64,000 nucleotides of DNA, taken from NCBI RefSeq assembly GCF_036634195.1, contig NZ_JAZIFY010000001.1, forward strand, positions 6,148,501 to 6,212,500, in the 5' to 3' direction. The position numbers and the translations under genes are program-made. The stretch is from Streptomyces sp. P9-A4 (GTDB lineage: Bacteria > Actinomycetota > Actinomycetes > Streptomycetales > Streptomycetaceae). This document shows, piece by piece, positions 52,987 through 62,226 of this stretch. Positions within the stretch are counted from its first letter, which is position 1. Every line of letters starts with the position of its first letter. Under the pieces are notes generated by a model. That model was not told where the DNA came from. It saw only the letters and a list, made by a program, of their open reading frames with translations, and did not search any database.

Positions 52987-54165
52987 ATGTCCGTCATCGA
53001 ACTGGGTGAGTACGGCGCGGACTTCACCGCGAACCCGTACCCCTACTACGCCAAGCTCCGGGAGTCCGGTCCCGTCCACGAGGTACGACTGCCCGACGGC
53101 TTCCAGGTCTGGCTGGTCGTCGGCCACGAGGAGGGCCGGGCGGCACTCGCCGACGCCCGGTTCGCCAAGTCCCCTTCCGTGATCGGCGTACGGCCGCCGG
53201 AGGAGGACATCATCGGCGTCCACCTGCTCGGCGCGGACGCCCCCGACCACACCCGGCTGCGCCGCCTGGTCGCCGGAGAGTTCACCGGCCGCCGGGTGGA
53301 GAGCCTGCGCCCCCGCATCGAGCGGCTCACCCAGGAACTCGCCGACGCGATGGAACCGGCCGGCCGCGCCGACCTCGTCGACGCCTTCGCCTACCCGCTG
53401 CCCATCACCGTCATCTGCGAACTCCTCGGCGTCCCCGCCGAGGACCACGACACCTTCCGCCGCTGGTCCAACGAGCTGGTCACCCCGACCGGCGACCGGG
53501 GCCACCAGGAGGCCATGGAGGGCTTCGGTGCCTATCTCGACGAACTCATCGAGGACAAGCGGGCGTCGGGGCCCGCGGACGACCTGCTCTCCGGTCTGAT
53601 CACCGCCCGGGCCGAGGACGGCGACCGGCTCTCCCTCACCGAACTCCGGGCCATGGCCTATCTGCTGCTCATCGCCGGCCACGAGACGACCGTCAACCTG
53701 ATCTCCAACACCGTCCGCAACCTGCTCACCCATCCCGAACAGCTCGCGGCCCTGCGCGCCGATCCCGGACTCCTGGACGGGACGATCGAGGAGTCCCTGC
53801 GGTACGACGGCCCCGTGGAGACCAGCACCTTCCGCTTCACCCGGGAGGCCGTCACCATCGGCGGTACGGAGATCCCGGCGGGCCAGGGCGTGCTCGTCGG
53901 CATCGGCGCCCTCGACCGCGACCCCGCCCGCTTCCCCGACCCCGACCGCTTCGACATCCGCCGGGAAACCCGCGGCCATCTCGCCTTCGGCCACGGCATC
54001 CACTACTGCCTCGGCGCCCCACTGGCCCGCCTGGAGGGCCGTATCGCCCTCCGTGCGCTCCTCGACCGCTTCCCCGGCCTCGCGCTCGACCCCGAGGCCG
54101 AGCCCTGGGAATGGCTCCCTGGCCTCCTCATACGGGGCGTCCGCCACCTGCCGGTCCGCTGGTGA
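52987..54165 (+). CDS. Cytochrome P450
   Basis: This 392-residue class I bacterial P450 has the oxygen-binding I-helix AGHETT (230-235), the K-helix ExxR (E269/R272 in EESLRY), and the heme-binding loop FGHGIHYCLGAPLA with cysteine ligand C341. The overall pattern is that of CYP107/CYP105-type Streptomyces enzymes, soluble monooxygenases needing ferredoxin and reductase. No ferredoxin gene is nearby. Its stop overlaps the GTG of an ECF sigma factor gene, an uncommon partnership. The substrate is not determinable. Confidence 0.94.
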   Translation: MSVIELGEYGADFTANPYPYYAKLRESGPVHEVRLPDGFQVWLVVGHEEGRAALADARFAKSPSVIGVRPPEEDIIGVHLLGADAPDHTRLRRLVAGEFTGRRVESLRPRIERLTQELADAMEPAGRADLVDAFAYPLPITVICELLGVPAEDHDTFRRWSNELVTPTGDRGHQEAMEGFGAYLDELIEDKRASGPADDLLSGLITARAEDGDRLSLTELRAMAYLLLIAGHETTVNLISNTVRNLLTHPEQLAALRADPGLLDGTIEESLRYDGPVETSTFRFTREAVTIGGTEIPAGQGVLVGIGALDRDPARFPDPDRFDIRRETRGHLAFGHGIHYCLGAPLARLEGRIALRALLDRFPGLALDPEAEPWEWLPGLLIRGVRHLPVRW

Positions 54166-55166
54166 TCACGACCGGAGAGGGGAAGGGCGCGGGCGAGGCC
54201 GTGGGTGCGGCCGGGGACGAGGTCTTCGGCCGGATGATCGAGCCGTTCCGCACGGAGCTGCTCGCGTACTGCTACCGGATGCTCGGCTCGGCCCACGACG
54301 CCGAGGACCTGGTCCAGGAGACGTACCTGCGGGCCTGGCGGGCGCGCGAGCGGTACGACGCCGCCCGGAACTCGCCGCGCACCTGGCTCTACCGGATCGC
54401 GACGAACGCCTGCATGACCGCCCTGGAGGCCCGTGGCCGCCGACCGCTGCCCTCGGGGTTCGTGGCCGCGTCGGACCCGCTCGGGCCACTCGTCCGGAGC
54501 GAGAGCGCCGCATGGCTCCAGCCCCTCCCGGACGCCCTGCTCGACGCGGGCGACCCGGCGGGAGCGGTGATCGACCGCAGCACCCTGCGGCTGGCGTTCG
54601 CCGCCGCCCTGCAGCATCTGTCGGCCCGGCAGCGGGGTGCGCTGATCCTGCGTGATGTGCTCCGCTTCTCCGCGTCCGAGGCGGCGGCGGTCCTCGGCAC
54701 CACCACCGTGTCCGTGAACAGCTCCCTCCAGCGGGCGCGTACCCGGATGAAGGAGGCCGGGGCCCGGCAGGAAGGTCTCGGCGAGCCGTCCGCCGCCGAG
54801 CAGCGCGCCTGGGTCGACCGCTACATGAAGGCGTTCGAGCGCGCCGACGTCGAGGGGCTCAGGCGGCTGCTCACCGAGGACGTGCTCATGGAGATGCCGC
54901 CGGTGCTCAACTGGTTCGTCGGACGCGGCAATTACGGACTGTTCATGGAGTGGGTCTTCGGGCGCCTGGGAACGGACTGGCGGCTCCAGCCGGTCACGGC
55001 CAACGGCCAGCCCGGGTTCGCCGCGTACCGGCGCGTCGAGGGCGGGTACGAGCTGCACACCCTCCAGGTCTTCACGGTCACCACCGAGGGGATCAGCCGG
55101 AACTCGGTGTTCCAGGAGGCCGAGGTCTTCGCGACCTTCGGTCTGGCGCCCGGAATCGACGACTAG
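54162..55166 (+). CDS. ECF sigma factor with C-terminal SnoaL-like domain
   Basis: This 334-residue protein has sigma region 2 (RTELLAYCYRMLGSAHDAEDLVQETYLRAWRARERYD), a linker with DPLGPLVRSESAAWLQPLPDALL, sigma region 4 (ALQHLSARQRGALILRDVLRFSASEAAAVLGTTTVSVNSSLQRARTRM), and a C-terminal NTF2/SnoaL-like domain (about 215-330). The linker and extra domain match the SigG/SigJ-type ECF factors of mycobacteria and streptomycetes, which lack a classical anti-sigma gene and are modulated by the C-terminal domain. GTG start inside the last codon of the P450 gene. No anti-sigma factor is adjacent, in line with this class. Confidence 0.88.
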   Translation: MITTGEGKGAGEAVGAAGDEVFGRMIEPFRTELLAYCYRMLGSAHDAEDLVQETYLRAWRARERYDAARNSPRTWLYRIATNACMTALEARGRRPLPSGFVAASDPLGPLVRSESAAWLQPLPDALLDAGDPAGAVIDRSTLRLAFAAALQHLSARQRGALILRDVLRFSASEAAAVLGTTTVSVNSSLQRARTRMKEAGARQEGLGEPSAAEQRAWVDRYMKAFERADVEGLRRLLTEDVLMEMPPVLNWFVGRGNYGLFMEWVFGRLGTDWRLQPVTANGQPGFAAYRRVEGGYELHTLQVFTVTTEGISRNSVFQEAEVFATFGLAPGIDD

Positions 55167-55329
55167 CCGGGCCGGATCCGAGGACTAGCGGGGGCCGGAT
55201 CCGAGGACCGGAGCGGACCGGATTCGACGATCGGCGGCGGGCGCGATGAGTTTCGCCGTCGCCGCCGGTATGTACGGGCGGGCCCGCCGGAACGCCCCGG
55301 CGGACCGTTCGCGAGGGAGAGTCCGATGT

Positions 55330-55410
55330 CCGGGAGTCGTGGAGAGGCGGGACGGCCGGTGGCTGATCGCCGCCCACCACAACAGCCCGGTCCTTGCCCC
55401 GGGGAGCTGA
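55330..55410 (+). pseudogene. Remnant of a SnoaL-like (SgcJ/EcaC-type) protein
   Basis: The frame ending in TGA at 55408-55410 reads VVERRDGRWLIAAHHNSPVL followed by APGS, the typical last strand and tail of SnoaL-like proteins. Upstream the same frame has no start and lacks family resemblance, so only the end of the gene survives. It may derive from a duplicate of the SnoaL-like domain of the preceding ECF factor or from a separate small gene. Confidence 0.45.
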
Positions 55411-55516
55411 CCCCCGGCGTTCGGACCTGCGGGCCGGGCGGTGAAGCCGACGCCTGCTGCCCGACGGCGGCCGGTGCCGGCCAGGGCGCCTAGGAGGGCC
55501 TGCCACCCCCTGGAGG

Positions 55517-55534
55517 TTGACCGCGCGCGGTCAA
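55517..55534. promoter_or_regulatory. Isolated perfect 18-bp palindrome
   Basis: TTGACCGCGCGCGGTCAA is perfectly symmetrical with no spacer, the look of a TetR-type operator. No gene starts next to it: the lectin gene reads towards it and the ECF gene ends upstream. It may be the relic operator of a deleted gene. Confidence 0.5.
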
Positions 55535-55644
55535 TCCGGCGGCCCGGCCGGACATCCGGAGCGGTGCCGCGCAGCAGTCCTCGACCGGAGCGGGGTGGGG
55601 GTGCTCGGACGCCGGCCGGGCAGCGGCGGCACGTGGCCTGGGCG

Positions 55645-55947
55645 TCAGACGGTGGTGGCCAGCCAGCCGACGGCCTCGGTGGTGTGCTTGCCGTCGCTCT
55701 TGGTGTTGGGGTTCACGTTGACCTCGTTGAGGCGGATCAGGAAGCCCCTCTCGGTCACACCGTGGATTCGGATGCCCGGAGTCTCGGGGCCGTTGAAGGT
55801 CTGCGTCAGCGGCAGCACGATGACGTCCGCCCCCGCCGGAAACGGGGTCGGGAAGGTGACTTGGGTAAAGGTCGAGGTGTTTCCGCCCGCGGTCTCGATC
55901 GCACTGTCCGAGCGGAGGTCGACCTTGCCGGTCTGGATCATCGCCAT
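55645..55947 (-). CDS. H-type lectin domain protein
   Basis: This 100-residue protein is essentially one H-type lectin domain: SDSAIETAGGNTSTFTQVTF, PTPFPAGADVIVLPLTQTF and RGFLIRLNEVNVN give the six-stranded fold seen in Helix pomatia agglutinin and discoidins, which bind GalNAc-type sugars as trimers or hexamers. There is no signal peptide, so it is probably cytoplasmic or released by lysis. The ATG follows GGGAGTG. Bacterial examples are scattered and their roles are unclear. It stands alone between the gene-poor stretch and the sugar locus. Confidence 0.78.
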   Translation of the reverse strand: MAMIQTGKVDLRSDSAIETAGGNTSTFTQVTFPTPFPAGADVIVLPLTQTFNGPETPGIRIHGVTERGFLIRLNEVNVNPNTKSDGKHTTEAVGWLATTV

Positions 55948-56133
55948 TGTTCACTCCCATTGCTCAGTCTTCCCAGGCCGCCGACCGGCGGCCCAGAGCG
56001 AACTGTCCAGGCCGGCCGCCCTCCATGCCGTCTTCCTCCTAACGAGCGATCGGTATCCGGCCACGAGAATCGCCTGACAGCGACGGTGTTCGCGCTGTCG
56101 CGGACTGCGGGAGTTCGCCCAGGAAGACACTCC

Positions 56134-57141
56134 CTAGCCGGACCCTGGAGCGTCGTCCACCCGTACCGGGCGCCGCTCCCTGCGCGAGGTCTCGCAGGCC
56201 TCCGCGACGCGGAGGGCCGCCAGGGCCTCCCGGCCGTCGCACGGGTTGGCCGCCTCCCCGCGCACCAGCCGGACGAAGGCGTCGAGCTCCGCCTCGTACG
56301 CGGGACCGAACCGCTCCAGGAACCCCGGCCAGGGCTTCCCCGGCGCGGTCGGCCCCTGCGGCTCCAGCGAGGTGAGCGGGGTCCGGTCGTCCAGGCCCAC
56401 CACGACCTGGTCCCGGTCGCCCGCCAGCTCCATGCGGACGTCGTACCCGGCGCCGTTGCAGCGGGTCGCCGTCGCCGTGACCAGCGTGCCGTCGTCCAGG
56501 GTGAGGAGCGCCGCCGCCGTGGACACGTCGCCGGCCGCCCGGAACATCGCCGGGCCCGCGTCCGAGCCCGTCGCGTACACCTCCACGACCTCCCGGCCGG
56601 TCACCCAGCGGACGATGTCGAAGTCGTGCACCAGACAGTCCCGGAAGAGACCGCCGGAGAGCGGCAGGTACGCGGCCGGCGGCGGCTCCGCGTCGGAGGT
56701 GGCAGCCCGTACGGTGTGCAGCCGGCCGAGCCGCCCCGAGCGCACCGCCTCCCGCGCCGCCCGGTACCCCGCGTCGAAGCGCCGCATGAACCCGAGCTGG
56801 AGTTCCGTACCCGCCTCGGCCACCGCCGCGAGCGCCGCCCGCGTCCCCGGCACGTCCAGGGCGATCGGCTTCTCGCAGAAGGCCGGCAGGCCCGCGCCCG
56901 CCGCGCGGGCGATCAGCTCCGCGTGCGCGGCCGTCGCCGAGGCGATCACCACGGCGTCGAGGGCGTGCCCGAACAGGGCCGTCACATCCGGCGCCGCCTC
57001 CGCGCCCAGCGCGCCCGCGACCCCGGCCGCCCGGCCGGCGTCCGCGTCCGCCACGACCAGCGACTCGACCTCCGGGTGCCGGGCCAGCACCCCCGCGTGG
57101 AAGCTCCCGATCCGTCCCGTACCGATGAGTCCGATGCGCAT
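56134..57141 (-). CDS. Gfo/Idh/MocA family oxidoreductase (inositol dehydrogenase-like)
   Basis: This 335-residue enzyme has an N-terminal NAD(P) fold (MRIGLIGTGRIGSFHAGVLARHPE), the catalytic lysine in FCEKPIALDVPGTRA, and the family's substrate loop FMRRFDAGYRAAREA with GLFRDCLVHDFDIVRWVTG. It resembles myo-inositol 2-dehydrogenases, but sugar or other polyol substrates are possible. It is divergent from a GntR regulator that is followed by a sugar ABC transporter, so it probably oxidises the imported compound. The ATG at 57141 is supported by the start of the Rossmann fold. Confidence 0.9.
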   Translation of the reverse strand: MRIGLIGTGRIGSFHAGVLARHPEVESLVVADADAGRAAGVAGALGAEAAPDVTALFGHALDAVVIASATAAHAELIARAAGAGLPAFCEKPIALDVPGTRAALAAVAEAGTELQLGFMRRFDAGYRAAREAVRSGRLGRLHTVRAATSDAEPPPAAYLPLSGGLFRDCLVHDFDIVRWVTGREVVEVYATGSDAGPAMFRAAGDVSTAAALLTLDDGTLVTATATRCNGAGYDVRMELAGDRDQVVVGLDDRTPLTSLEPQGPTAPGKPWPGFLERFGPAYEAELDAFVRLVRGEAANPCDGREALAALRVAEACETSRRERRPVRVDDAPGSG

Positions 57142-57181
57142 GGCCCCACCGTGGAGCCGTCCCGTCCCCGCTGTCAAGGAT

Positions 57182-57193
57182 TTGTCAGGACAA
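57182..57193. promoter_or_regulatory. Putative GntR operator
   Basis: TTGTC-AG-GACAA is an inverted repeat with 5-bp arms in the 101 bases between the oxidoreductase and gntR starts. Its size fits HutC-type GntR operators. Confidence 0.5.
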
Positions 57194-57230
57194 CCGGACG
57201 TCACGACTTCCCGTCATCAGCGCACCCGGC

Positions 57231-57236
57231 TACGCT
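57231..57236 (+). promoter_or_regulatory. -10 box for leaderless gntR transcript
   Basis: TACGCT lies six bases before the GTG at 57243, the leaderless spacing. Confidence 0.5.
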
Positions 57237-57242
57237 CCCCCC

Positions 57243-58001
57243 GTGTCCAAGCAGTCCGGCTCCTCCCTGCCCCCGCTCTCCGTGGACCGCAGCAGCCCGG
57301 TCCCGCTCTACCACCAGCTGGCCCAGCAGCTGGAGAGCGCCGTGGAGGACGGCACGCTGACCCCGGGCACCCTCCTCGGCAACGAGATCGACCTCGCCAC
57401 CCGCCTCGGCCTCTCCCGGCCCACCGTCCGCCAGGCCATCCAGACCCTCGTCGACAAGGGCCTCCTGGTCCGCCGCCGGGGCATCGGCACCCAGGTCGTA
57501 CAGAGCGGGGTGCGGCGCCCGCCGGAGCTCAGCAGCCTCTACGACGACCTGGACGCCGCCGGAGGGAACCCCACCACCCGGGTCCTGGTCAACCGCGTCG
57601 AACCCGCCACCGGACCGGTCGCCGAGGCCCTCGGCGTACCCGAGGGGAGCGAGGTCCACTATCTGGAGCGGCTCCGGACGGCGCACGGGGAGCCCGTCGC
57701 GTACCTCCGGAACCACCTCCCGCCCGGCCTGCTCGATCCGGACACCGCCCGTCTGGAGACCACCGGCCTCTACCGGATGCTCCGATCCGCCGCGCTCACC
57801 CTGCACAGCGCCCGGCAGATCGTGGGCGCGCGCGCCGCGACCGCCGCCGAGGCGGCGCTGCTCGACGAACGGGAAGGAGCCCCGCTGCTCACCATGGAAC
57901 GCGTCACCTACGACGACACCGGCCGCGCCGTCGAGTACGGTTCCCACCTCTACCGGGCCGCCCGTTACTCCTTCGAGTTCCGGCTGATGGTCCGTCCGTA
58001 G
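57243..58001 (+). CDS. GntR family (HutC/UTRA) transcriptional regulator
   Basis: This 252-residue repressor has an N-terminal GntR winged helix (SPVPLYHQLAQQLESAVEDGTL, LATRLGLSRPTVRQAIQTLVDKGLLVRRRGIGT) and a C-terminal UTRA ligand-binding domain (PEGSEVHYLERLRTAHGEPVAYLRNHLPP, RYSFEFRLMV). UTRA ligands are commonly sugar phosphates or related metabolites. It starts at GTG 57243 and is probably leaderless. It lies between the divergent oxidoreductase and the sugar ABC transporter and should control both. Confidence 0.93.
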   Translation: MSKQSGSSLPPLSVDRSSPVPLYHQLAQQLESAVEDGTLTPGTLLGNEIDLATRLGLSRPTVRQAIQTLVDKGLLVRRRGIGTQVVQSGVRRPPELSSLYDDLDAAGGNPTTRVLVNRVEPATGPVAEALGVPEGSEVHYLERLRTAHGEPVAYLRNHLPPGLLDPDTARLETTGLYRMLRSAALTLHSARQIVGARAATAAEAALLDEREGAPLLTMERVTYDDTGRAVEYGSHLYRAARYSFEFRLMVRP

Positions 58002-58112
58002 GACCCGGGGCGGCCGACCGGACGGCCGGAGACAGGCCCCCGGGCGAGCGCCCCGACCCGCATGACCGATACTGCAATGCACGCAGAAGGACACAAAGGA
58101 GGGCACGGCCTC

Positions 58113-59132
58113 GTGACCAGGCTTCGGACAGGAGGGGTACGCGCCGTCATCGGTGCCGTGCTCGCGCTCGCGCTCACCGGGGCGCTCGCCGGGTGCAGCA
58201 GCACCGGCGGAAAGCGGGCGGAGGACGCCCGCAGGGCAGCCGAGGCCCAGGGCAGGGCGGCCGTCGACACCCCCCGCTGGACCGTCGCCATGGTGACGCA
58301 CTCCGGCGACGGCGACACCTTCTGGGACATCGTCCAGAAGGGCGCCAAGCAGGCTGCCGTCAAGGACAACATCAACTTCCTCTACGCCCACAGCGACGAG
58401 GCCCAGCAGCAGGCGCAGCTGATCGACTCGTACGTCGCCAAGGGCGTCGACGGACTGATCGTCACCCTCGCCAAGCCCGACGCCATGAAGGCCGCCGTGG
58501 AGAAGGCCGTCAAGGCCGGCATCCCGGTGATCACCGTGAACTCGGGCGCCGAGCAGTCCAAGGCGTACGGGGCGCTCACCCACATCGGCCAGGACGAGAC
58601 CGTCGCCGGTGAGGCCGTCGGCGAGGAACTCGACAAGCGCGGCAAGAAGAAGGCGCTCTGCGTCCTGCACGAGCAGGGCAACGTCGGCCACGAACAGCGC
58701 TGTGCCGGCGCGAAGAAGACCTTCGGCGGCGAGCTGGTCAACCTGTACGTCGACGGCACCAACATGCCCGACGTGAAGGCGTCCATCGAGGCCAAGCTCC
58801 AGTCCGACAAGGCCATCGACGCCGTGGTCACCCTCGGCGCGCCCTTCGCCGACACCGCCGTCCAGGCGGCCAGGAGCGCGGGCAGCAAGGCCGAGATCGA
58901 CACCTTCGACCTCAACGCCAAGGTCGCGAGCTCCCTCCAGGCCGGCACCCTCGGCTTCGCCGTCGACCAGCAGCCCTACCTCCAGGGCTACGAGGCCGTC
59001 GACCTGCTCTGGCTCTACCGCTACAACGCCGATGTCCTCGGCGGCGGCAAGCCGGTCCTGACCGGCCCCCAGATCATCACCAAGGACGACGCCGCCGCGC
59101 TCGTCGGGTACGCGGAGCGGGGCACCCGATGA
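58113..59132 (+). CDS. Sugar ABC transporter substrate-binding lipoprotein
   Basis: This 339-residue lipoprotein has a signal peptide ending in LAGC (C28), then a periplasmic-binding-protein fold of the ribose/galactose class: [61 protein letters not shown], and [15 protein letters not shown]. It captures a sugar or polyol outside the membrane. I chose GTG at 58113 because AAAGGAGG lies at the right distance; ATGs at 58062 and 58077 give a poor signal peptide. Its end overlaps the permease gene (ATGA). Confidence 0.92.
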   Translation: MTRLRTGGVRAVIGAVLALALTGALAGCSSTGGKRAEDARRAAEAQGRAAVDTPRWTVAMVTHSGDGDTFWDIVQKGAKQAAVKDNINFLYAHSDEAQQQAQLIDSYVAKGVDGLIVTLAKPDAMKAAVEKAVKAGIPVITVNSGAEQSKAYGALTHIGQDETVAGEAVGEELDKRGKKKALCVLHEQGNVGHEQRCAGAKKTFGGELVNLYVDGTNMPDVKASIEAKLQSDKAIDAVVTLGAPFADTAVQAARSAGSKAEIDTFDLNAKVASSLQAGTLGFAVDQQPYLQGYEAVDLLWLYRYNADVLGGGKPVLTGPQIITKDDAAALVGYAERGTR

Positions 59133-60190
59133 GCTCCACCGCCCCGGCGCCGGAACCGCCCGGCGTCGACCACGTCGACGAGCGGCTGCTGCGCACCACC
59201 CCGCTCAAGAAGCTGCTCGCCCGCCCCGAACTGGGCTCGGTCGTCGGCGCGGTCGCCGTCTTCGTCTTCTTCTCGGTGGTCGCCGACAGCTTCCTGCGCG
59301 CCTCCAGCCTCGGGACCGTGCTCTACGCGGCCTCGACCATCGGCATCATGGCCGTCCCGGTCGCGATGCTCATGATCGGCGGCGAGTTCGACCTCTCGGC
59401 CGGTGTCCTGGTGACCAGCTCCGCGCTGATCTCCTCGATGTTCAGCTACCAGATGACGGCGAACGTCTGGGTCGGCGTCGGGGTCTCGCTGCTCGTCACG
59501 CTGGCGATCGGCGTCTTCAACGGCTTCATGCTGACCCGTACGAAACTGCCCAGCTTCATCATCACGCTCGGCACCTTCCTCATGCTCACCGGTCTGAACC
59601 TGGGCCTCACCAAGCTCATCAGCGGCACCGTCTCCACCAAGACCATCGCCGACATGGAGGGCTTCGACTCCGCCCGCAAGCTCTTCGCCTCGCAGCTGAC
59701 CATCGGCGGCGTCGAGTTCAAGGTGACCATCCTGTGGTGGTTCGGGCTCGTGGCGCTCGCCACCTGGATCCTGCTGCGCACCCGCTTCGGCAACTGGATC
59801 TTCGCGGTCGGCGGCGGCGCCGACGCGGCCCGCGCGGTCGGCGTCCCGGTCTACCGGACGAAGATCGGCCTCTACATGGGCGTGGCCTTCTGTGCCTGGA
59901 TCTCGGGGCAGCACCTGCTGTTCTCCTTCGACGTCGTCCAGTCGGGCGAAGGCGTCGGCAACGAGCTGATCTACATCATCGCGGCCGTCATCGGTGGCTG
60001 TCTGATCACCGGCGGATACGGCTCCGCCATCGGCTCGGCGGTCGGCGCGCTCATCTTCGGCATGACCAGCAAGGGCATCGTGTACGCCGAGTGGAACCCG
60101 GACTGGTTCAAGTTCTTCCTGGGAGCGATGCTCCTCCTGGCGACCCTGCTGAACGCCTGGATCCGCAAGCGCGTGGAGGCCACCAAGTGA
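59129..60190 (+). CDS. Sugar ABC transporter permease (RbsC/XylH type)
   Basis: This 353-residue permease has about ten membrane helices and the family segment [20 protein letters not shown], with the late [26 protein letters not shown] loop typical of RbsC-type CUT2 permeases. As these form homodimers, one permease gene is enough. It overlaps the binding-protein gene by four bases and the ATPase gene by four bases (GTGA), so the three parts are made in a fixed ratio. Confidence 0.93.
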   Translation: MSSTAPAPEPPGVDHVDERLLRTTPLKKLLARPELGSVVGAVAVFVFFSVVADSFLRASSLGTVLYAASTIGIMAVPVAMLMIGGEFDLSAGVLVTSSALISSMFSYQMTANVWVGVGVSLLVTLAIGVFNGFMLTRTKLPSFIITLGTFLMLTGLNLGLTKLISGTVSTKTIADMEGFDSARKLFASQLTIGGVEFKVTILWWFGLVALATWILLRTRFGNWIFAVGGGADAARAVGVPVYRTKIGLYMGVAFCAWISGQHLLFSFDVVQSGEGVGNELIYIIAAVIGGCLITGGYGSAIGSAVGALIFGMTSKGIVYAEWNPDWFKFFLGAMLLLATLLNAWIRKRVEATK

Positions 60191-60993
60191 CGACCGAAGC
60201 CACGGCGCAGGCCGCCCCGCTGGTCGAGCTCGACGACGTCAGCAAGTACTACGGCAACATCCGGGCCCTCGAAGGGGTCTCCCTGGAGGTCCGCTCCGGC
60301 GAGATCTCCTGTGTCCTCGGCGACAACGGCGCGGGGAAGTCCACCCTCATCAAGATCGTCGCCGGTCTGCACCGGCACGACGCGGGCACCTTCCGCATCG
60401 AGGGGGAGGAGGTCACCCTCGCCAACCCGCGCGACGCCCTCGACCGGGGCATCGCCACCGTCTACCAGGACCTGGCCGTGGTCCCGCTGATGCCGGTCTG
60501 GCGGAACTTCTTCCTCGGCTCCGAGCCCACCAGGGGCTCCGGCCCCTTCAAGCGGCTCGACGTCGCCCTGATGCGGTCCACGACCCGCGAGGCGCTGCTG
60601 CGCATGGGCATCGACCTGCGCGATGTCGACCAGCCGATCGGCACCCTCTCCGGCGGCGAGCGGCAGTGCGTGGCCATCGCCCGCGCCGTCCACTTCGGCG
60701 CCAAGGTCCTCGTCCTCGACGAGCCGACCGCCGCGCTCGGCGTCAAGCAGTCCGGGGTCGTCCTGAAGTACGTGGCCGCCGCCCGTGACCAGGGCCTCGG
60801 CGTGGTCCTCATCACCCACAACCCGCACCACGCCTATCTCGTCGGCGATCGTTTCGTGCTCCTCAAGCGGGGCGTGATGGCCGGCAGCCACACCAAGGAC
60901 TCCGTGACGCTCGACGAGTTGACCCGGCAGATGGCCGGCGGCACCGAGCTGGAGGACCTCCGCCACGAGCTGGAGCGCCCCTCCACGCCGTAG
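60187..60993 (+). CDS. Sugar ABC transporter ATP-binding protein (single domain)
   Basis: This 268-residue ATPase has Walker [11 protein letters not shown]-loop VYQDLAVVP, signature [10 protein letters not shown], Walker [13 protein letters not shown] and the switch histidine in VLITHN. CUT2-type ATPases such as RbsA usually carry two fused ATPase domains in about 500 residues; this one has a single domain and would work as a homodimer, as some actinobacterial systems do. It starts at the GTGA overlap with the permease. A longer frame from 59734 is a permease shadow. Confidence 0.92.
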   Translation: MTTEATAQAAPLVELDDVSKYYGNIRALEGVSLEVRSGEISCVLGDNGAGKSTLIKIVAGLHRHDAGTFRIEGEEVTLANPRDALDRGIATVYQDLAVVPLMPVWRNFFLGSEPTRGSGPFKRLDVALMRSTTREALLRMGIDLRDVDQPIGTLSGGERQCVAIARAVHFGAKVLVLDEPTAALGVKQSGVVLKYVAAARDQGLGVVLITHNPHHAYLVGDRFVLLKRGVMAGSHTKDSVTLDELTRQMAGGTELEDLRHELERPSTP

Positions 60994-61050
60994 CGCGACC
61001 CGCCTCGACCAGACGGCCGCTTCACACCGCACCTGGCAGAATCGGAGCCG

Positions 61051-62226
61051 ATGAGTACCTACCGTGACCTCGCGCACCGGGGATCGGCCCGGGGCACCGT
61101 GCTGCGGACCGTCGGGACCCGGGAGCGGCGCTCCCACCTGACGGCGCCCCGGGTGCCGACCGTCGGCATCGACATCGGCGGTACGAAGGTGATGGCCGGT
61201 GTCGTCGACGCCGACGGCAACATCCTGGAGAAGCTCCGCACGGAGACCCCGGACAAGTCCAAGAGCCCCAAGGTCGTCGAGGACACCATCGTCGAACTGG
61301 TCCTCGACCTCTCCGACCGGCACGATGTGCACGCCGTCGGCATCGGCGCGGCCGGCTGGGTCGACGCCGAGCGCGCCACCGTGCTCTTCGCCCCGCACCT
61401 CGCCTGGCGGAACGAGCCGCTGCGCGACGCCCTGCAGGGCCGTCTCGCCGTGCCCGTCATGGTCGACAACGACGCCAACACCGCCGCCTGGGCCGAGTGG
61501 CGCTTCGGCGCCGGGCGCGGCGAGGACCACCTCGTCATGATCACCCTCGGCACCGGCATCGGCGGCGCCATCCTGGAGGGCGGCCAGGTCAAGCGCGGCC
61601 GGTACGGGGTCGCCGGCGAGTTCGGCCATATGCAGGTCGTGCCCGGCGGGCACCGCTGCCCGTGCGGCAACCGGGGCTGCTGGGAGCAGTACAGCTCGGG
61701 CAACGCGCTGGTCCGCGAGGCCCGCGAGCTGGCCGCCGCCGACTCCCCGGTGGCGTACGGGATCATCGAGCGGGTCAAGGGGAACATCCCGGACATCACC
61801 GGACCGCTCATCACCGAGCTGGCCCGCGAGGGCGACGCCATGTGCGTCGAGCTGCTCCAGGACATCGGTCAGTGGCTCGGCGTCGGCATCGCCAACCTCG
61901 CCGCCGCGCTCGACCCCTCCTGCTTCGTCATCGGCGGCGGTGTCTCGGCCGCCGACGACCTGCTCATCGGCCCCGCCCGGGACGCCTTCCGCCGCCATCT
62001 CACCGGCCGGGGCTACCGTCCCGAGGCCCGTATCACCCGCGCCCAGCTCGGCCCCGAGGCGGGCATGGTCGGCGCCGCCGACCTCGCCCGGCTCGTCGCC
62101 CGCCGCTTCCGCCGCGCCAACCGGCGCCGGGTGGAGCGGTACGAACGGTACGAGCGCTACGCCCAGGCCCTGCGCAACGGGACCTCGGCTCGGGCCCCCC
62201 GTACCCCCGAGGACCCGCCTTCATGA
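61051..62226 (+). CDS. ROK family sugar kinase (glucokinase-like)
   Basis: This 391-residue ROK kinase has the ATP-binding GIDIGGTKVMAGVVDADGN, the catalytic aspartate in VDNDANTAAWAEWRFGAG, LGTGIGGAILEGG, and the zinc site HRCPCGNRGCWEQYSSG. It should phosphorylate a hexose, probably the sugar brought in by the preceding ABC transporter. Compared with standard ROK kinases it has about 35 extra basic residues at the N-terminus and a basic C-terminal tail rich in RYERYERYAQ. It follows the ATPase by 57 bases and overlaps the next gene. Confidence 0.92.
   Translation: MSTYRDLAHRGSARGTVLRTVGTRERRSHLTAPRVPTVGIDIGGTKVMAGVVDADGNILEKLRTETPDKSKSPKVVEDTIVELVLDLSDRHDVHAVGIGAAGWVDAERATVLFAPHLAWRNEPLRDALQGRLAVPVMVDNDANTAAWAEWRFGAGRGEDHLVMITLGTGIGGAILEGGQVKRGRYGVAGEFGHMQVVPGGHRCPCGNRGCWEQYSSGNALVREARELAAADSPVAYGIIERVKGNIPDITGPLITELAREGDAMCVELLQDIGQWLGVGIANLAAALDPSCFVIGGGVSAADDLLIGPARDAFRRHLTGRGYRPEARITRAQLGPEAGMVGAADLARLVARRFRRANRRRVERYERYERYAQALRNGTSARAPRTPEDPPS

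Larger units (their letters stand above)
55167..55644. other. Gene-poor stretch after the ECF gene
   Basis: These 478 bases contain no intact gene. Near the start GGCCGGATCCGAGGAC-type units are repeated (55170-55210). In the middle is a small SnoaL-like remnant, annotated separately. At 55517-55534 lies an isolated 18-bp palindrome. The rest, up to the lectin gene, shows no codon bias or clear hairpin. Confidence 0.55.

Noticed and set aside
52987..55166. P450 and sigma factor as part of a secondary-metabolite cluster
   Set aside because: No polyketide, peptide, terpene or other core biosynthetic gene lies within the window around them.
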